Positions 23,470-37,840 of a stretch of DNA of 64,000 nucleotides are shown here, one piece after another. The number at the start of each line of letters is the position of its first letter. Position 1 is the first letter of the stretch. The DNA is from Periconia sp. R9002 (taxonomy: Eukaryota; Ascomycota; Dothideomycetes; Pleosporales; Periconiaceae): contig JAMAHW010000007.1 of the NCBI GenBank assembly GCA_023627715.1, positions 677,042-741,041 on the forward strand. Direction: 5' to 3'. The translations under genes were made by a program, and so were the position numbers. The notes under the pieces are model-generated. The model ran no database searches and was not told the DNA's origin. It saw only the letters and a list, made by a program, of their open reading frames with translations.

Positions 23470-26400
23470 GGCGGAAATAATTGGAAAGGGAATAACAAGA
23501 AATGTGAAGAACAATTGGGGGAATCAGGAGCGGTTGATATATGTGCAAAGATGAGGGCACACACCACACCGACGTCCACTGATCACGCATGTGCATGGAT
23601 GGGCTGTAGGAGGGTGGTGTTCTCATGACAGGAAGGGCTAGATGGGATGTGGGTGGAAAGTGCCGGATGTACTTACTGGGCGCTGGCATACTAAAGGTTG
23701 CAGTGAAGAGGAATGTGGATAAGTGAGGCCGAGGGTTGGTGGTGGTGGTCCCTGGGTCTCGTAGATCTGAAACGGCTTGTCTTCGATCGAAGCGAGTTAT
23801 TGGAATGCACACTCAAGCCTGCTGAGTGATTGCAGCACGAGACGGCCTGTGACGCTTTAAAGCTCTTGGACCGTGATTGCTGAGGGTACACAAGATCTTG
23901 TCTAGCAAGCTCTCGCTTGGTGGGGGCGTGATATAAGAGCAAGCTTCTCACTGCTCGAGTTGGAAATGTTTGTCAGTCTGCAGAAGAGGCGTCAGTGGTG
24001 CAGGCTGTGAACACAATGGCGTAGGATCTCACCAAACGCAGCGACGGTGGGCGTTTGTAATCCCTGTGGTGTAGAAACAGGTACCCAGCGGGGTGGGTAT
24101 TGGCAGACGGTATATAGGGATGGAAGGGTGGGGCGCAAAGAGGACGGTCTAGTCGTCTCTAGTCGTCTCTAGCAGGGTAGAAGCGGGGCGGGCTTGATGC
24201 TCGTGGCTGTGGTTTGGGGGTGAGACTGTCGGCAGGCTGTCAGCGGTGGTGTCCACAATATCAAATGTTGAGAGTCTCAGAAGATGGTTGCAGCAAGGTG
24301 TGGCGCACAGCCTGGTAACTATCCAGGCGAGGTTGGGGTGGACGGCAGCCGTCTGCACCCCAGTGTAGTGGGGATTTGTGGTACCGACGCCAGAGAAAGA
24401 GAAACCGTCACACAGAGACCGCGACGGATGCCTAGGGATGGGTATCGTAGGCTGTCGCCTTTACATATGTGGCTGTGCAGGCGCAACCATCGGCGAGTTT
24501 TGACGAAAAGGAGGAAAAGAAGGGCAAGACAGACAGGTGGAAAATTGGACAAAAGAAGAAAATCATGAAAGAGAGGTGCTTTGACTCACTGGTTGAAGCG
24601 CAACCTCGCAAGGCTCGGGGGAGGGGCACAAAGGCGGCTGGCTGCCTGAGCTATCGAAGCAGCAGCAGAAGCAAACCGCTGGGGTCCTAGGAGGCGAGTC
24701 GAGACTGGGCGAATTGAGGCGAGGTGTGGTGAAGGTCAGGTCGGTGGATCAGAGAATAGGTTGGATGTGTGCGGGATGGGCGTCTGGTGGCACAGGATAG
24801 CCTTCTTTGAAGGCCACTCAAGCCGAGAGATTGCCGCTTGGAGGGGCAGCGCAGATTGGCTGGCTGACTGGCTGGACAGGCGGCGGTCGAGGCGGAGGAA
24901 GCGGCGGCAATTGCAGGAGAGGGAACAGGAGTCTCCAGCGAGATGTCGTTGTACGACGACGAGGAAGAGGAGGAGGAGGGGAAATGTCCTGGAGAGGATA
25001 AGAGAGAGGATAGGCTGTCGATCCGCGATGGCGGGGCGGAGGGTGGGTTGACTCCGGCGTTCGGTCAATTTATCAATCGATCAATGCATGCAAGAGATGC
25101 ACGGCGCTTGAAGCGGAACACAAGGTCGTTTGGTGGCACGCAGCTCACAGTGCGGGCGGGCTGCAGTGGCAGCGAGGGGTTGCTGCAGGTGTGAGGGGGA
25201 GGTGAGAGAGAGAAAGAGAGAAGGAGGTGAGGTGGTGAGAAGCGTTGGTAATAATAGGCTCGTCGGCGTCGGCTCGCTCAGTAAGAAAGAAGGCGACTAG
25301 CAGTAATAGCTACGACCACCTAACAGGGCAGGGCAGGGCAGAGCAGGGGAGTACTGTAGGATCTGGGGGCTCTGGGGGCTCGCAAAGGCGGTCAGCGAGC
25401 GGCAGAGCTATGATGCGACGGAGCGGAGCCAAGAGGCTTCTACGAGTCAATCAGCCGTGGGGCTCCAAACCATTTGGCTTTGATGCTGTCCTTGCACGGC
25501 AAAGACAAGCGAGAAGAGACAATCGAGGCCAGAAAGAGACGACGCGATACGATGCGCGCAAAGTCGTTGGTTCAGCGCAGCACGGTACGGGCAACTGTTG
25601 CGCAGCACACAACCCGGCCAGCACCGCACCGCACGCCGCACGCAAAGCACCGCAGTCGCCGACACCGACCAGCGGGCGGGCGGACGGACGAGAGAAGAAA
25701 GGAAATTGAACAATGACGTACGTACCGGTGCAGAGGGGGCGTTGTGGAGTACGAGGTGCTGTGGCTACTGTGGTTGTGGTTGTAATGGGTGGTGATGCAG
25801 TATGCGGACGAGTATGCGTATGCATACATATGGGTGTACGCTAGATGAGAGTAAAGTCTGTATGTCGTCGTAGTAACTAACTGGCAGTCAAGTCGAGAGG
25901 CAGACGGGCCGGGCTGAGATGGATGTTGAAATGGTTGGTCGGACGGATGCGGGCATGAAGCATATTATTATACTGCTGCGGCTCTACATCCCATCTGCCT
26001 TCACCTTGGATTTTCTTCTCTACTGATCCCTCCCTCCTACGGTCCATCATCATCCACCCATCCATCAGGGCTCGAATCAGTAAGTGCCCTGTTTGCTGAG
26101 GCCAAGTGGGTGTGTGGCTGTTCGCCCATCCAGCTATCCATACATGGAGGTAGCAGGCCCATCATCCCCCCATAATAGATACTAGAGGGCATACCATACC
26201 ATGCCATGCCATGCCATGGCAAGACTACCTCCTACATAATAGTGTACTGTACAGTAGCATTGCCTCCCAGTTCAACTGCAGGCCTCTGGCAAGGCCGCTC
26301 ACCCATGCGCGCCGGCTGGCTTCCGCCTCAGAACAAAGGTCATCCGCGTCGCCGCCAGAGAGAGAATGAGGGCAGGTCTCAGATATCACTGCCAGAAACG

Positions 26401-27733
26401 CACCAGGCTGTGACTCACTAGCCCATTGGGACACCAAATGTACTCGTAATCAGGAAGCTCATGCCCATGCCCATGCCCATGCCCCGGCTCACCCGCCCGA
26501 TCGTGCTGCCTGCTTGGGCCCGCTCGCTCAGTACACTGCTGCTCACTCACTGCCCTGGTCCGGCAATAGGCTTTGGCCATGGGGGGGTGATGGTGGAGGT
26601 GGTGGAGGTGGTGTGTAGGTACGGGTACATAGGTACAAGCAATATAGTAGGTTAGCAGCCCCCTTTGCGGCCTAGCGGCAATGGCCGCCCCAGCTCGCAT
26701 GTGCCCGGCCGACCCCGGCCTTCCACCCCGGCGGATCCCAAATCGTCTCAAGTGAACAAGTGAACGGATGAGAAACGCGCTAGCGCATCTTGAACTGATC
26801 ATCGACAACTCTCCAAACCAGACCACACATCCACACCCACCCACCCCCCCTTCCATCCCATCCCATAGCTCGACACCCTGACAGCCAGTCCAGTCCTGGG
26901 CCCCGATACCCATCCTCGTACCCATACCATCGCAGTCATCCACATCCGACCGCACCGGGCCCTACGCTTCACGCTTCACGCTCCACGCACGCTATACCAA
27001 ACTTACCAATCCCGCCAAACATCATACCACACCACCATTACGCGCTCTCACACCCCCTCCGCGAGCGCGACGTTACTTCGATCCCCCCTCCTCCGCTCTG
27101 CCATTCTGCCTGTCGCTCTCAGGTACTCGCCACGCCAACCACGGCCCTGTCCCTTGTCCCTTAACGACGGCCTCTCCCACATCCCCCCGGCTTGTCTCCT
27201 GCCCGCAGCCGCCCTCCGTGCGAGTGTAGACTACCTCGTTCATCTGGTTGTCACAAGCATCGCGCACCGGTCGCGTTGTCTGAGACTCGCGTCTGACATC
27301 TGTCATTGGACGTTGTCTATCAATCTGCTTCGGAGATCATCTGCACGAAATCCTCCGTTGCCGTGGTGCAGCCTGTTCTGTCCTACTTCCGTCATCGACA
27401 TAACCCTCACAAGCCACACGTACCCACGCCTATCCACTCACACGCCTTCTCACATGCACGCTTAGCTTTAGCCTTGCCGGGACCAAGCTGAACGCGAACG
27501 AGTTCGCCTGTTAAGCCCAGGCGGTTGCCGCAGCTGCCTAAGCCCTTTTCCAGGTTCGCATATCTCTGTGTCGCCTGCTGCGGCTTCTCTAAAAGCTTCT
27601 TCTGTACGATTGTGTCCATTGTGTTGCCCTCGCCCAGTCTGTACGCACGCTCGGCGCAGAACCGATCTTTAACCGAGCAAGCCATCCTACACCTCCGTGT
27701 CTTCGACTACCATCACTCGGTCGGACTGTCAAC
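23470..27733. other. Long divergent regulatory region between the bHLH gene and SFT2
   Basis: 4.2 kb with no supported gene between two divergently transcribed genes. It is full of G/A- and C/T-skewed low-complexity sequence, tandem short repeats (CTAGTCGTCT near 24150, GGGCA near 25325, CTGGGGGCT near 25368, CCATGCCATG near 26195, ATGCCC x4 at 26461-26484, GGTGGA near 26590). Open frames on both strands here are compositional by-products. Much of it may be the promoter and a long 5' leader of the bHLH gene. Confidence 0.45.
26461..26484. repeat. ATGCCC tandem repeat
   Basis: Four consecutive ATGCCC units. Noncoding context; a microsatellite. Confidence 0.8.
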
Positions 27734-29632
27734 ATGGCGTCTGCCTCGTTCCGGGACTCGATGAACTCGTTGGGTTGGAGCCGAAGAGAGCAGGACATGC
27801 CTGTGAACACTGCGCCGCCCACCATTATGGGCAGGCTTCAGAACTTGAACCCTTTTGGATCCGGAGGCTATGTTAGGCTTCCAACCACCGAAGGACCCGG
27901 GGCACCTCTGCCGGCGCCATCCAGGCGGGAGGAAGAAGAAGGTTGGTTTGCGCGTAAGTCTGTCTCTGTTTCTCTCCGGTGGCGTCCCTTCACTGCCTCT
28001 TTCTCTTTTCGACCTGTTTGCTTTCTCCCGCACACTTAGCCTGGCCTGGGGAAGATGGAAGATCTCGATCTTCTATATAACTGCAGCGCTCTGGGGAGCC
28101 TTGTGACTACGCCCAACCGTGTTGCATGCGACTAGTCTCAGATGCCCACAAAAAGCTCCATAATCTACTCATGCAAGTCACATATGGGGAAGTGAAAGGC
28201 GCATGTTGCTTTTGGATTGCAAAGCAGCTGTACTTTTTCTTTCGTTGTGGGCCCATCACCTGGTAGTTGTCTGGCAGTCCCGCGATCGGCTGCATGAGGG
28301 TGATAGAAGGGAGTTCCTGCGTAGAGCTTTTTTGGATGCAGGAGGCTTGCATACCCGTTTCGACCACCGTTGTTTACGCTGAGATGACTTGACTGACCAT
28401 TGCATTTCACAGTGAGTCGCTGGGACCGCATGCTAGTATTTGGAGCGGTAAGTTCACCACTCCACTCTTGGGAGGTAACCAGGACTGATTGCGCGTCCGG
28501 CAGTTTCTCATTGCTTCCTTGGCTTTATTCGCCATCTGCATTGGACTATTGTTCACACCCATTCTCATTGCCCGTCCCAGCAAGTTTGCTATATTGTGAG
28601 TGTTCCATTATCTTCCTTCCTTGCACTGCCTGCATAACCGTCAAGCCGATCGTACCCTGCATTGAAGCTCCAAAAGACCCATGTCGTTGGAGGCAAAAGT
28701 GTGGCACATTGCTTCGCATCCCGGTACCACTGCGAACGGCCGTGCAGTGCCAATGCCGTTCATTGGTACTATATGCCCGCTGCGACATGTGGGCCACTCG
28801 CAAGCTTTTCACAAATCAATGGCGACAAGCTTGGAGTGCACCACCTATGACTTCTCCAGCCACCACCAAAGGATCTGCATTAGACCCTTTGGAAGGATCA
28901 TGCGGGTACTGGGTCGGGCAGCTGCAGCAAGCGACCAGTGTATACAATTTGGGGAGGTCTGAAGCTAACTGTTGTTGTCTCGCTCAGGTGGTCGGTGGCG
29001 AGTGTACTATTTCTCATGGCTTGGGGTGTATTGATGGGTAAGTCGAAGCCACGCTCAAGAAAGAGGACATCGCGTACCGCGCTAACAATTCCAACCTTAG
29101 GCCCTACCGCATACAGTAAGCAGCCTTTTATGATAATGGCCAACCTCGCTCGACGTCCCAAATTAACAAACCTGCTTACCATGTGTTGCTTCTAGTCCAG
29201 CATCTTCTATCCGGGCCCAGACTACCCTTTACTGCTGCTTACTTTGGCAGCATAGCGCTTACGCTATATCTTTCCTTGGTGGTGAGTAGGATCGATCCCA
29301 ATGCCTGCCTGCCGGCCTGCACCTGCACCTGCCCATGACATGACTCCCCTGCACCTTCCTCACAGCCTTGCACGCCTACCCGCCCCAACCTTGTCGGATG
29401 CCTCCTTCCCTCGTCCAACCCCCCCACGCTAGTCTTATCGATTACTGATGCGATGGATGGTGGTCCGTCCGCCTGACAGGTGCGCCGATTCCCTCTCACC
29501 TTTCTTGCAACCATGCTTCAACTGTTGACGCTTCTTTGGTACATTGTATCCTACTTCCCCATGGGTACCTCAGGCCTACGCTTCGCTGCGCGCTTTGGAG
29601 GAAACCGAGTGGCTGCCTGGATGAACAACTAG
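27734..29632 (+). CDS. SFT2: SFT2-family Golgi membrane protein
   Basis: Seven exons: 27734-27953, 28413-28447, 28504-28595, 28988-29037, 29101-29115, 29196-29281, 29480-29632; 216 residues. SFT2 is a four-span membrane protein helping fusion of endosome-derived vesicles with the late Golgi. The cytosolic N-terminus has FRDSMNSLGWSRR, then RLQNLNPFGSGGYVRLP and EEEEGWFALSRWDRMLVFGA before the first membrane span. Four hydrophobic segments follow (FLIASLALFAICIGLLF; SVLFLMAWGVLMG; AAYFGSIALTLYLSL; TMLQLLTLLWYIVSYF), and the end GLRFAARFGGNRVAAWMNN is the family C-terminus. All splice phases agree. Exon 5 is only 15 bases. Introns 1 and 3 are 459 and 392 bases, unusually long for this genome. 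Confidence 0.92.
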
Positions 29633-30876
29633 ACAAGAGAAAACATATTACTCACGGCCCCGAGACATCAAAGCTTCACGGTTCCCACTGTGGCTGCGGC
29701 TGTGCCCCGATGGAATCAATGCCTAGAGAGAGAGAGATGGTTTGCTTTGGAGCGACGAGGTGAGGCGACGCGTCATGCCATGTCGCACTCCGGTGCGCCC
29801 GTCTACATAGATGATTCCAGTAGTCGAAACAAGCAGTATAGCTGTATGTATCATCCCCATAGTCACTTCCGCGGAGACCACACTCGACGAGCTGAGGGAT
29901 GTGACTGCCGGTACCACACCTCATCACGCCGCGGCGTCACGCATTCATTCCCATTGATTAGCAAGCCTGCTCGTGTTTTTGTCCAAGACCTGGTGTTGCT
30001 CAAGTCTAACATGATGCACGCAGCAACTAGGTAGCTAACTTGGAAATATGGACGAGCGTGCATACCTAGCCACCAGAGTGGATAGTCGAGTGCTTTGCAT
30101 CTCTGCATGTCTTTCTTCTCCGCTCTCTTCGCTCCATTCCTTCATCTAACTTTACCCGATCTCCCTCTGATGATGCATGCCGACGCGTTGTGTCTCTTGA
30201 ACCTTGGTGTTGATAGATATGTAGATACGGGAATGGGATGCTGCGGCAATGCATGTGCATGTAATGATTGACAAAGGGTCCACATCCCGCTGCACGCCCT
30301 CCCCTCATGGTCAGTCCTGTTAAGCCCTTGGAGGCCTTGGGTGTTTCCCTGCTTTTCTCGGCCCAGTCTCTCGCGGGTACTCTGTTTATAACAGTGACAG
30401 CGGGCAGGGCGTTGGCGAGTGTACCGCGTGGCTTGGTGGGCTGCTTTGGTTGGGCCATGAAGAGGTACATGGTGCAGCCACACGTTTGTCTGCAGTGTAT
30501 TGTTGCTCCCTTCTCGGTCTGCCCACACACCCACACACAAAAGCCGACCGTCATATGTTCAGAATGACTGGCAGTATCAATCAGAATCAAGTTGGACGCA
30601 AGATTAGGTTCAACTTCTGCTTCGCTTCGCTACCTACTGACATGAGTGACCCAGGACGACAACTAGCGTCGAGAAAACCATGGACCGCAAAGTAACGATG
30701 GCAGGGATGCTTCGCACTTTACCCTCCTCCGACCTGACAAAGGGAAACTGCATACGATAGGAGGTGCGATCATTTCCATGGCCCAGTGCAGATGCATACA
30801 TTCCGCCGCCTCCTCCGCATTTCGGCTGCTGCAGCCGGCCGCGATCTTGGCCGCGCGCGAGAAAACCCTTGAGCGA

Positions 30877-30902
30877 GCAAGCAAGCAAGCAAGCAAGCAA
30901 GC
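30877..30902. repeat. GCAA microsatellite
   Basis: Six and a half GCAA units in noncoding sequence. Confidence 0.85.
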
Positions 30903-32583
30903 GGTTGATGCACTCGAATAGCCTTGGTTAGCGTACGCCGTGCGGCCCCGTGCTAGCCTCGGCGCTTCGTTATCGATACGCTTCCGTCGCCCGCGCTGAT
31001 CATTCGTTCCTTCCTTTCTCCACATGTCTTCCTACACCCCATGCAGCTAGCCCATTCTCTTATCCATATCCAAAGGCACTTGGCGCGTGTGGTTGCACTA
31101 CAAATCGCCGTGCTACCTGGACATGGCGATGGTGTACCTGTACTTGTACTACTCTACACCATACTTTACTTCCACTTCCATCCTTCAGCCTGTTTAGCTT
31201 CGGTGTTACTCTTCTGAAACTAAACGGTCCGTATCCTCTTTTTTTCTGGTACGGGAACCATGTCTTTCTTTGTTCACCGCATATCCGTCGCTTCATTCAC
31301 TTCCTACTCTAGCTATCCGTGCCCTTTCCCTTTTCCCCCACCGCCTGTTCGAATCCCGTTCATCAACAAGGCCCCAGGAGCTGCCAGCGGCGCTCCCCAA
31401 ACGGTCCTTTTCACTTCTCGGGCTTTTGCATCTTGATACCAGATCAAGTACGTAGTCAAACTGTATTCGTCCATCGTCCATCGTAAAGCAGATAGCAAAC
31501 AAATCCTCAAACCATCTGTCCTTGTCCATACAAAGGTACCTCCATATACTTCCCATGTTGCAGGGACTGCCTTGTTTCCCTCGGGGAGATGAAAACGTGT
31601 GATATAGACACACCGTATAAGTGATGTAATCCATCAGCATCAGCGTCAGCAGTATGCGTCTTGTACCACATAGCATCATATCCCATTCCACATTCTATCG
31701 CGAATACTTTTATCTTATCGCACCATTCGCGCCTAGTGATTACCCAGCATTCAAGAAAACACACCGTACAACTAGTCCAAACATCGACTCATCAATCAAA
31801 TCAGCATCACTCATCATCGCACATGCATGCACTTCTCCGACGATATGCGGTCAAGTCACTCCTCGTTGAGCGGATGCGAAGAGCAACAAAAAAGAAAAGA
31901 AAACAGTAAACAGCCGGCGCAGAAGAAAAGGCCAACCCACAACTCCTTCGCTCTTCCACACTGCATCATTTTGTAACCCTTCATCCTTGTTCCTTCTGTC
32001 TATGTGTCCGTTGATCTACTTTGACCTCCTTTCTGCCTCCCACGAGCCAGGTAAGTTGGCACACGGAGGCAAACCATGTCAAAGTGCGTGTATTTGACGC
32101 ACCATGGTGGCCTCGTTCCCTTTTGTTTTATTCTTCCCCTTCTCCTTGTCACCGTTCGGCTTGGGCGGTACGGGGTATGTAGATCGACACTGTCACCGAC
32201 GGAAGGTTGGGCGCGTTCGACGTCTGATCGGTGTGCAGTGTGCCGTGCGGTCTCTGTGCCGTGTCGTGATGGGAATGCAAAACTACTTCACCGACGACTA
32301 GGAACCACATGGGTTAGCTGAGTGAGTGAGTGAGTTGACGCGGCAGGGGGGAAATAGCAACAAGAAAGAGATAGGATGGCATAAAAGAGAAGGGATAAAA
32401 TGATGGCGAAAGATATACAGTACACATGGGCTACAGGTACCATCGGTCAGTAGCATCCTCGGGAAAGAAGAAGTGAATCATTCAAGGTTGGAAAAGAAAG
32501 TCCAAACTGAATGTTCACGGCGGGGTACATCATGACGATGCTTGGAGGGTGATCGACTTCTCACCCATTCCATATTCCCATCA

Positions 32584-32606
32584 TCTCTCTCTCTCTCTCT
32601 CTCTCC
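32584..32606. repeat. CT microsatellite
   Basis: An uninterrupted CT run of about 11 units in noncoding sequence. Confidence 0.85.
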
Positions 32607-33332
32607 AGCGACTAGATCATTACACTCAGGACTACTGGCAGCACACACTCTACCCCGAGATAGAATGGAAAAGAGGAACGTTGGAAAAATCTCCTTTGGC
32701 TTTCTCACTTCCCGCTTTCGCTCTCCCTCTCCCGGTCTTCGCACTGTAACCACTTACCATACAGGCGCAACTCTACGACTCTCCAACGCGCTTCCAAGCA
32801 TGCGCCACTGAACCGTGCCAAAGCGGTTCAAGCCTACCTACATGCACGTTCGCAGATCCCATGACCTCGCACCCACATCCCTACCGACATACTAACTATC
32901 GCTCCCGTACAGGACCCTGCCTTGCCCCCTCCCCACTATTCCACGACGTATAAACCATCACCCGTCATTCGCTGCCTATCTACCTACCTCTCTCTCCCCA
33001 ACACCCCCCGACGAAACCGAAACCGAGACAAGCAAGAGAAGGCGGAGTTGGGAGGGGGGGCAAGAGTGAGGGGAAGAGAGGGGAGGGGAGGGGTCAGAGG
33101 ACTAGATTGGTTTGAGCTGGATGGGAGAAGCAAGGGTAGCAATGGCAGGAGGAGCCGGAGGAGCTGGAGCTGGAAACAGGGTGAGACTTGAGGAGGAATA
33201 TGCGAGAGCATGGTGGATGGAGAGTGGGTGTGCAGGTGGATGCGGATGTACAGAAACGGAGGCTAGACCAGGGTGTTTAGAGTGTGTGTACCGCGTAGAG
33301 ATTTTGTCTGTGTGTATGTAGGTAGATAGGTA

Positions 33333-33370
33333 GGTATGTATGTATGTATGTATGTATGTATGTATGTATG
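33333..33370. repeat. GTAT microsatellite
   Basis: About nine perfect GTAT/TATG units; open frames through it (Tyr-Val-Cys-Met or His-Thr-Tyr-Ile repeats) are artefacts of the repeat. Confidence 0.9.
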
Positions 33371-36300
33371 GAAGTATGCAAGTATGTATGTGTGGCGCGA
33401 AAACCATTCTCCCGAAGTGTTTCATCGGCGACGTACAGAAAAATTGGATATAGATGGACAGATAGGCAGATTAGCAGGTAGAACAGAATGGATAAGAGGG
33501 CCAAAACTGCACAGGAGAGAGTGTGTGTGTGGTGTGCGCAATGCAACAATGGCAAGTCCTGTGTGTGGGTGTGGTGGGGATCATGGGCAATCAAATGCCT
33601 GCTCGTTTCGTGCATGATGATCAATACAGTGCATCATGGCTGCATAGAGAGCGCATGTGCATGATATGTGCATATCCGCTGACGCTCGGACTCCATTCTC
33701 TCTCTTCCTTCGTTTCCTTTGTTCGTTGCGCCCTCTTGGTACTTTACTCTCTCCCTCTATCCCCTCTTTCATATATCCGTTTTTACCTTTACTGTTTCAT
33801 TACTCTCTCAACTTCCGGTAATTCCGATGGAAATCTACGTGTATATGTTCTAGGGCGAGTATGGTAGAGGTAATCTACACGCGAAAGCGGGGGGGAGGGG
33901 GGTTGTTTGGAGAGGCAAGCTAAGCTGAAATAGTTACCTACCTTTGATCGAGCTTGGTCTTCATTCGACTTGGTCTTGTACCCAATGCAAGTAACGTGCT
34001 GAGGCTGATAACGTAACAAAGAATATTACGATATGAGGCGCAGACGCGTATACGGACGCGTACGTAGATGGAGCATATTGCGTAGAAGGGGGGTTTGCGT
34101 AGGCATTCAAGACAAGAGATAGAAGGAGTAGTGTGTGGAGGAATACGATACGAAGGAGGGTAATGGTGGTGGTGCCAAAGTACCTACCTACCTATTTGCA
34201 ACTTAGTCGGTGCGGGGTCTCTCTCCACTGTATGCGGTAGGGGGATGTGCCAGGCAGGGCTTTTCCTGCTCTACGGGTGTGCTACGCCACCGCGTTTATT
34301 CTATAGGGTGGAGCGGAGTAGTGGCCGTGGTGTGATTTTACCTTTTGGATTCCCCATATCAAATTAATGGGTATGGGTATGTGTGTGTGTGCCTATGTAA
34401 TTGTGTGCTTTAGAGTTGGACTTGTGAGGGTGATGGGAATAACTGGGATTATCTGCTCCATCATTCCGTCATGAGTCTTGCTTGAATCTTAAATCGGTGG
34501 TCGGTAGTGCCTCCGAGCCCCCCTCCCGTATGGCGATCATAGGTGGTTTTGTTAAGACGTGCCGATAGTGGTGGTGCACGAGCTCCGCCTCTCCTCTTCA
34601 CCATCAACTTCCCTTCGGAGACACGGACCTCGTTTAGCGTTTCGGAAGAAGTCATGAATCATGATGGATGGCAGTGGTGGTGCTGGGCGATAACGAATAC
34701 AATGACGACGAGCATGACGATGGGATTTGGGTGTGGAGAGTAGGGGGGGAAATGGTCATCCTGCCCTCAGTCTGTATGTACATCAATTGATAGCCTCTAT
34801 TGCCGTCCCATTCATGTCAATTCTCGAGAGCCAGCCCCTAATTTGTGGAACGTCTTTGCATTGGACATTCTCTTTCTCAGGATGACCATTATCACCACAC
34901 CTTCAGAGAAGTTGCATTTAACGAAAAGGGTACGGCTTTCTTATCTTGCCGTGAAATGGAGATAGCCAGCCGTTGATGTGAGGTCGCGCTGGGGAGCGGC
35001 ACTAAACCAACAAGCACACACACTGCAACCCACCCAGCTTGATTCTTGTCGCCGACTCCAAACCTGTCAGAGAGCACCGTTTTTTCCTGTTTGCTCGGCT
35101 GTGCACATCGTCAGTTTAATTTAACGGGAAAGCGCGCCGGATCCTGAGCCAAAGGTTGAGGGCGATGAAACAAGACTTGGAAAGTGTATACACTAGACCG
35201 TAACTATGCGTCGTCGGTAGGCTTTCAATGGAAATGTTGGCTCGGGTAGAAATTAATACTTCTGTCCCATGTATCTAGCTTACTCTCATATTACCTTGAA
35301 GCGTCATTGCCCTTGAAACTGTCGATTATCGCATGCCTCTCCTATTGCACATGTTTGAAAGGACGTTGAACAAAATACGCAAAAGATACACATACACATA
35401 AATCTCTCGTCCAGCACATGGTAGGAATCACGGGAGCTAATTCCGGACGGAGTGCTTGCCCTGCCTTTGCCCTGCGCAGGCGCGCATAGCGAGCGAATCG
35501 CGCCATGTCGAGGCGTACTAGGCCATTGACAGAATTAGGCACATACATACTGCGTAAGCGTATACGCGCCGTATCGCCAACGCGAACGCAACGGGCGGCG
35601 ATCGATAATGCGAGTGTTCATTGCATCGATGTCGGCTTACTTTTCTTGCCTTGCGCAGCGCCCTTTGGCTAGCGAGCAATCAGGAAAAGTACATCCGTCA
35701 ACTCCGCACCGCATTCGGAGGCCTGTTTTGGTGGTTGACGAACCGTATGGATGCGCTGATATATTGGATTTTTCTTTAAATAGAAGACGGTGTACGTGCG
35801 CGGCCTTGATACTGAGCCATCGTTTATGATGTGCATCCACGGATTCAGGCTTGCTGCGCTTCAATGAAACGCGTCTTGGGGGAGTGAGATAAGGCAAGAT
35901 GCCAAAAAGGGAACTCGCGCTTTCCGAGCACCTTCGAACGGATGCGGTGTACGATGGGCCTCAAAACGGAATTTGCGATTGTCATCTTACGGGGATTTTG
36001 CTTGCTGCTCATACTTGGAATGCACATGTTACACCCGCTTCTGTCGCGTCTCACATCATCTTGGTCTCTTCTCACCTTTCTATGAATGTATGCATGGAAG
36101 ACCCTCGTCTCGCACACGGTATGGTGCCACACCGTATATGACGGGCAGGTTTATTAATCCGCATTACACTCTGGTCTGACCCCGGAGACCATGGCATCCA
36201 TGCAGAATTGGAGAAGGCGTCCAAAAATGTCATCACCAACTAACAGTTCGACTTCGCTGGAAGTGCTTAGTACAGTGTGGCAAACGAGAACTTATGTTTG

Positions 36301-37840
36301 AGGCGAATTTGTCTCAGAATGTGTGTGTGTACGTTGTGTAGGCGATATCCGGCGCAACCGGGTAGAAGGAAGATCCGGCGCACGCCGCGGGTTGCTCGTT
36401 TGTTAGTGGTGTGCACCTCTGTGGTGTTGGTGTTGACACGAACGGTGTGAGACGACAATGTCGCGAAGCAGAGACTGATAGGGCTGAAGGAAGCGGTCTG
36501 CGCTCGTCGCGTGGCGTAGGAATTAATAATAAGGCTTGTTATGAACATGATGACGGCGCCATGTTGGGTCTTGTGCCGTGGTTTTCCAGCTCTGTGATTA
36601 TGAACGTGCTGATCTTTCTGTTCTTCTTGATGACTAGAAGAAGATGGCAAGGGATAAAGGCGATCGGTGTGATGGACCTAGGGTTACAGATTGCATACGA
36701 GGTCGAAATCAATAGCGAGGCAGGTAAGTAAAAACCGAGGTTCGTCCGCAGCATTGATTTCTGTCGCGAACGGTATAGAAAACGAATTACTAAATATGCC
36801 TTTAATGCGTTCTGGACCCTTGAAACATGTGGTTGGCATGGCGGCTGTGAGGACAGTCACTGTTCGTTGCTCTATGCTGGGCCCTTGCTTTTGGATATGC
36901 CGTTAATGACAACAGTGACACCGGAATCACGAACCTATCAGTAAAATGAGCAAATCTAGTTTGAATCAAATCCACTTCTTTGAATCTCTGAACAGTGCAC
37001 ACACTACATTCAGATGGTGTAAATAGCTGCTAGTTAGAGACATACCAGTACTGTAGTCAGTGAATTTAGTCGTATCGGTTATAGGGACTGAACTGGATAC
37101 TACATGCTTATGCTATTTTGTCTAAATTTGTTTCGAGGCGATATATCAAGTAAAACTTCCTATGTTCTTATACAATGCCTTTCTAGATGTTGACATATCC
37201 ATCGGTAAAGATGCAATACAATCATAGCGTTAAGGAAAGCGACTCATGCCAGCAAAGTAGACGCCAACAGTATCGAGGAAAATCACTCCTACGCGGTGCC
37301 TCGAGTCTTCTAGTATCGTTAACATATTCGCCGAGTAGGACTGGTATGCACGATCCTCAGTAAGTGAAGTCTCTAGGAAGTACTTCCTAACCATTCTCAT
37401 ACCGTGGATGATTATATGGTGAGTTCTTGCAATAGCAATGAAATTTCATTGTTTAATAAACCTCCCGTCATTGTCACCATCGTTGGTGTTATTTTTCTGG
37501 AAGAGGTGGCACTCAAGTTCAGCAGTGCTTACAGTGTCCAAGTACTCCGTTTTTCGAACTGTAAAACCGGATGTTGCTCCTAAACGAAATTGTTCCGATT
37601 TCCTTGCATTTATTGTGTTTTGCTTACCTTCTTCTTATTCTTATGCTTGGTTTTATCGGAGGGGTGTTTTTTTTATATTGATGGTTTTGCATTTTGAGCA
37701 ACAGCGGCTGGAGCCTTTGTGTAGCATCACGCATGTCAATGATGAAATGCTCTACCTATTCAAGTCTTGAAAAGCCTCCTGTTCCTATAGTCTCTCCACA
37801 AAAAATATTGGACATTGACAGGAACACGGACTGCCAAAAC

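Noticed and set aside
25447..25829. Several overlapping open frames on both strands near 25.5 kb
   Set aside because: All arise from the same G/A-skewed low-complexity DNA; none has splice signals or a family pattern.
31340..31375. Possible tRNA T-arm (GTTCGAATCCC)
   Set aside because: No matching acceptor stem, D-arm or anticodon arm could be drawn in the 75 bases on either side.
33277..33624. Open frames with Tyr-Ile-His-Thr or Met-Tyr-Val-Cys repeats
   Set aside because: They are translations of the GTAT microsatellite.
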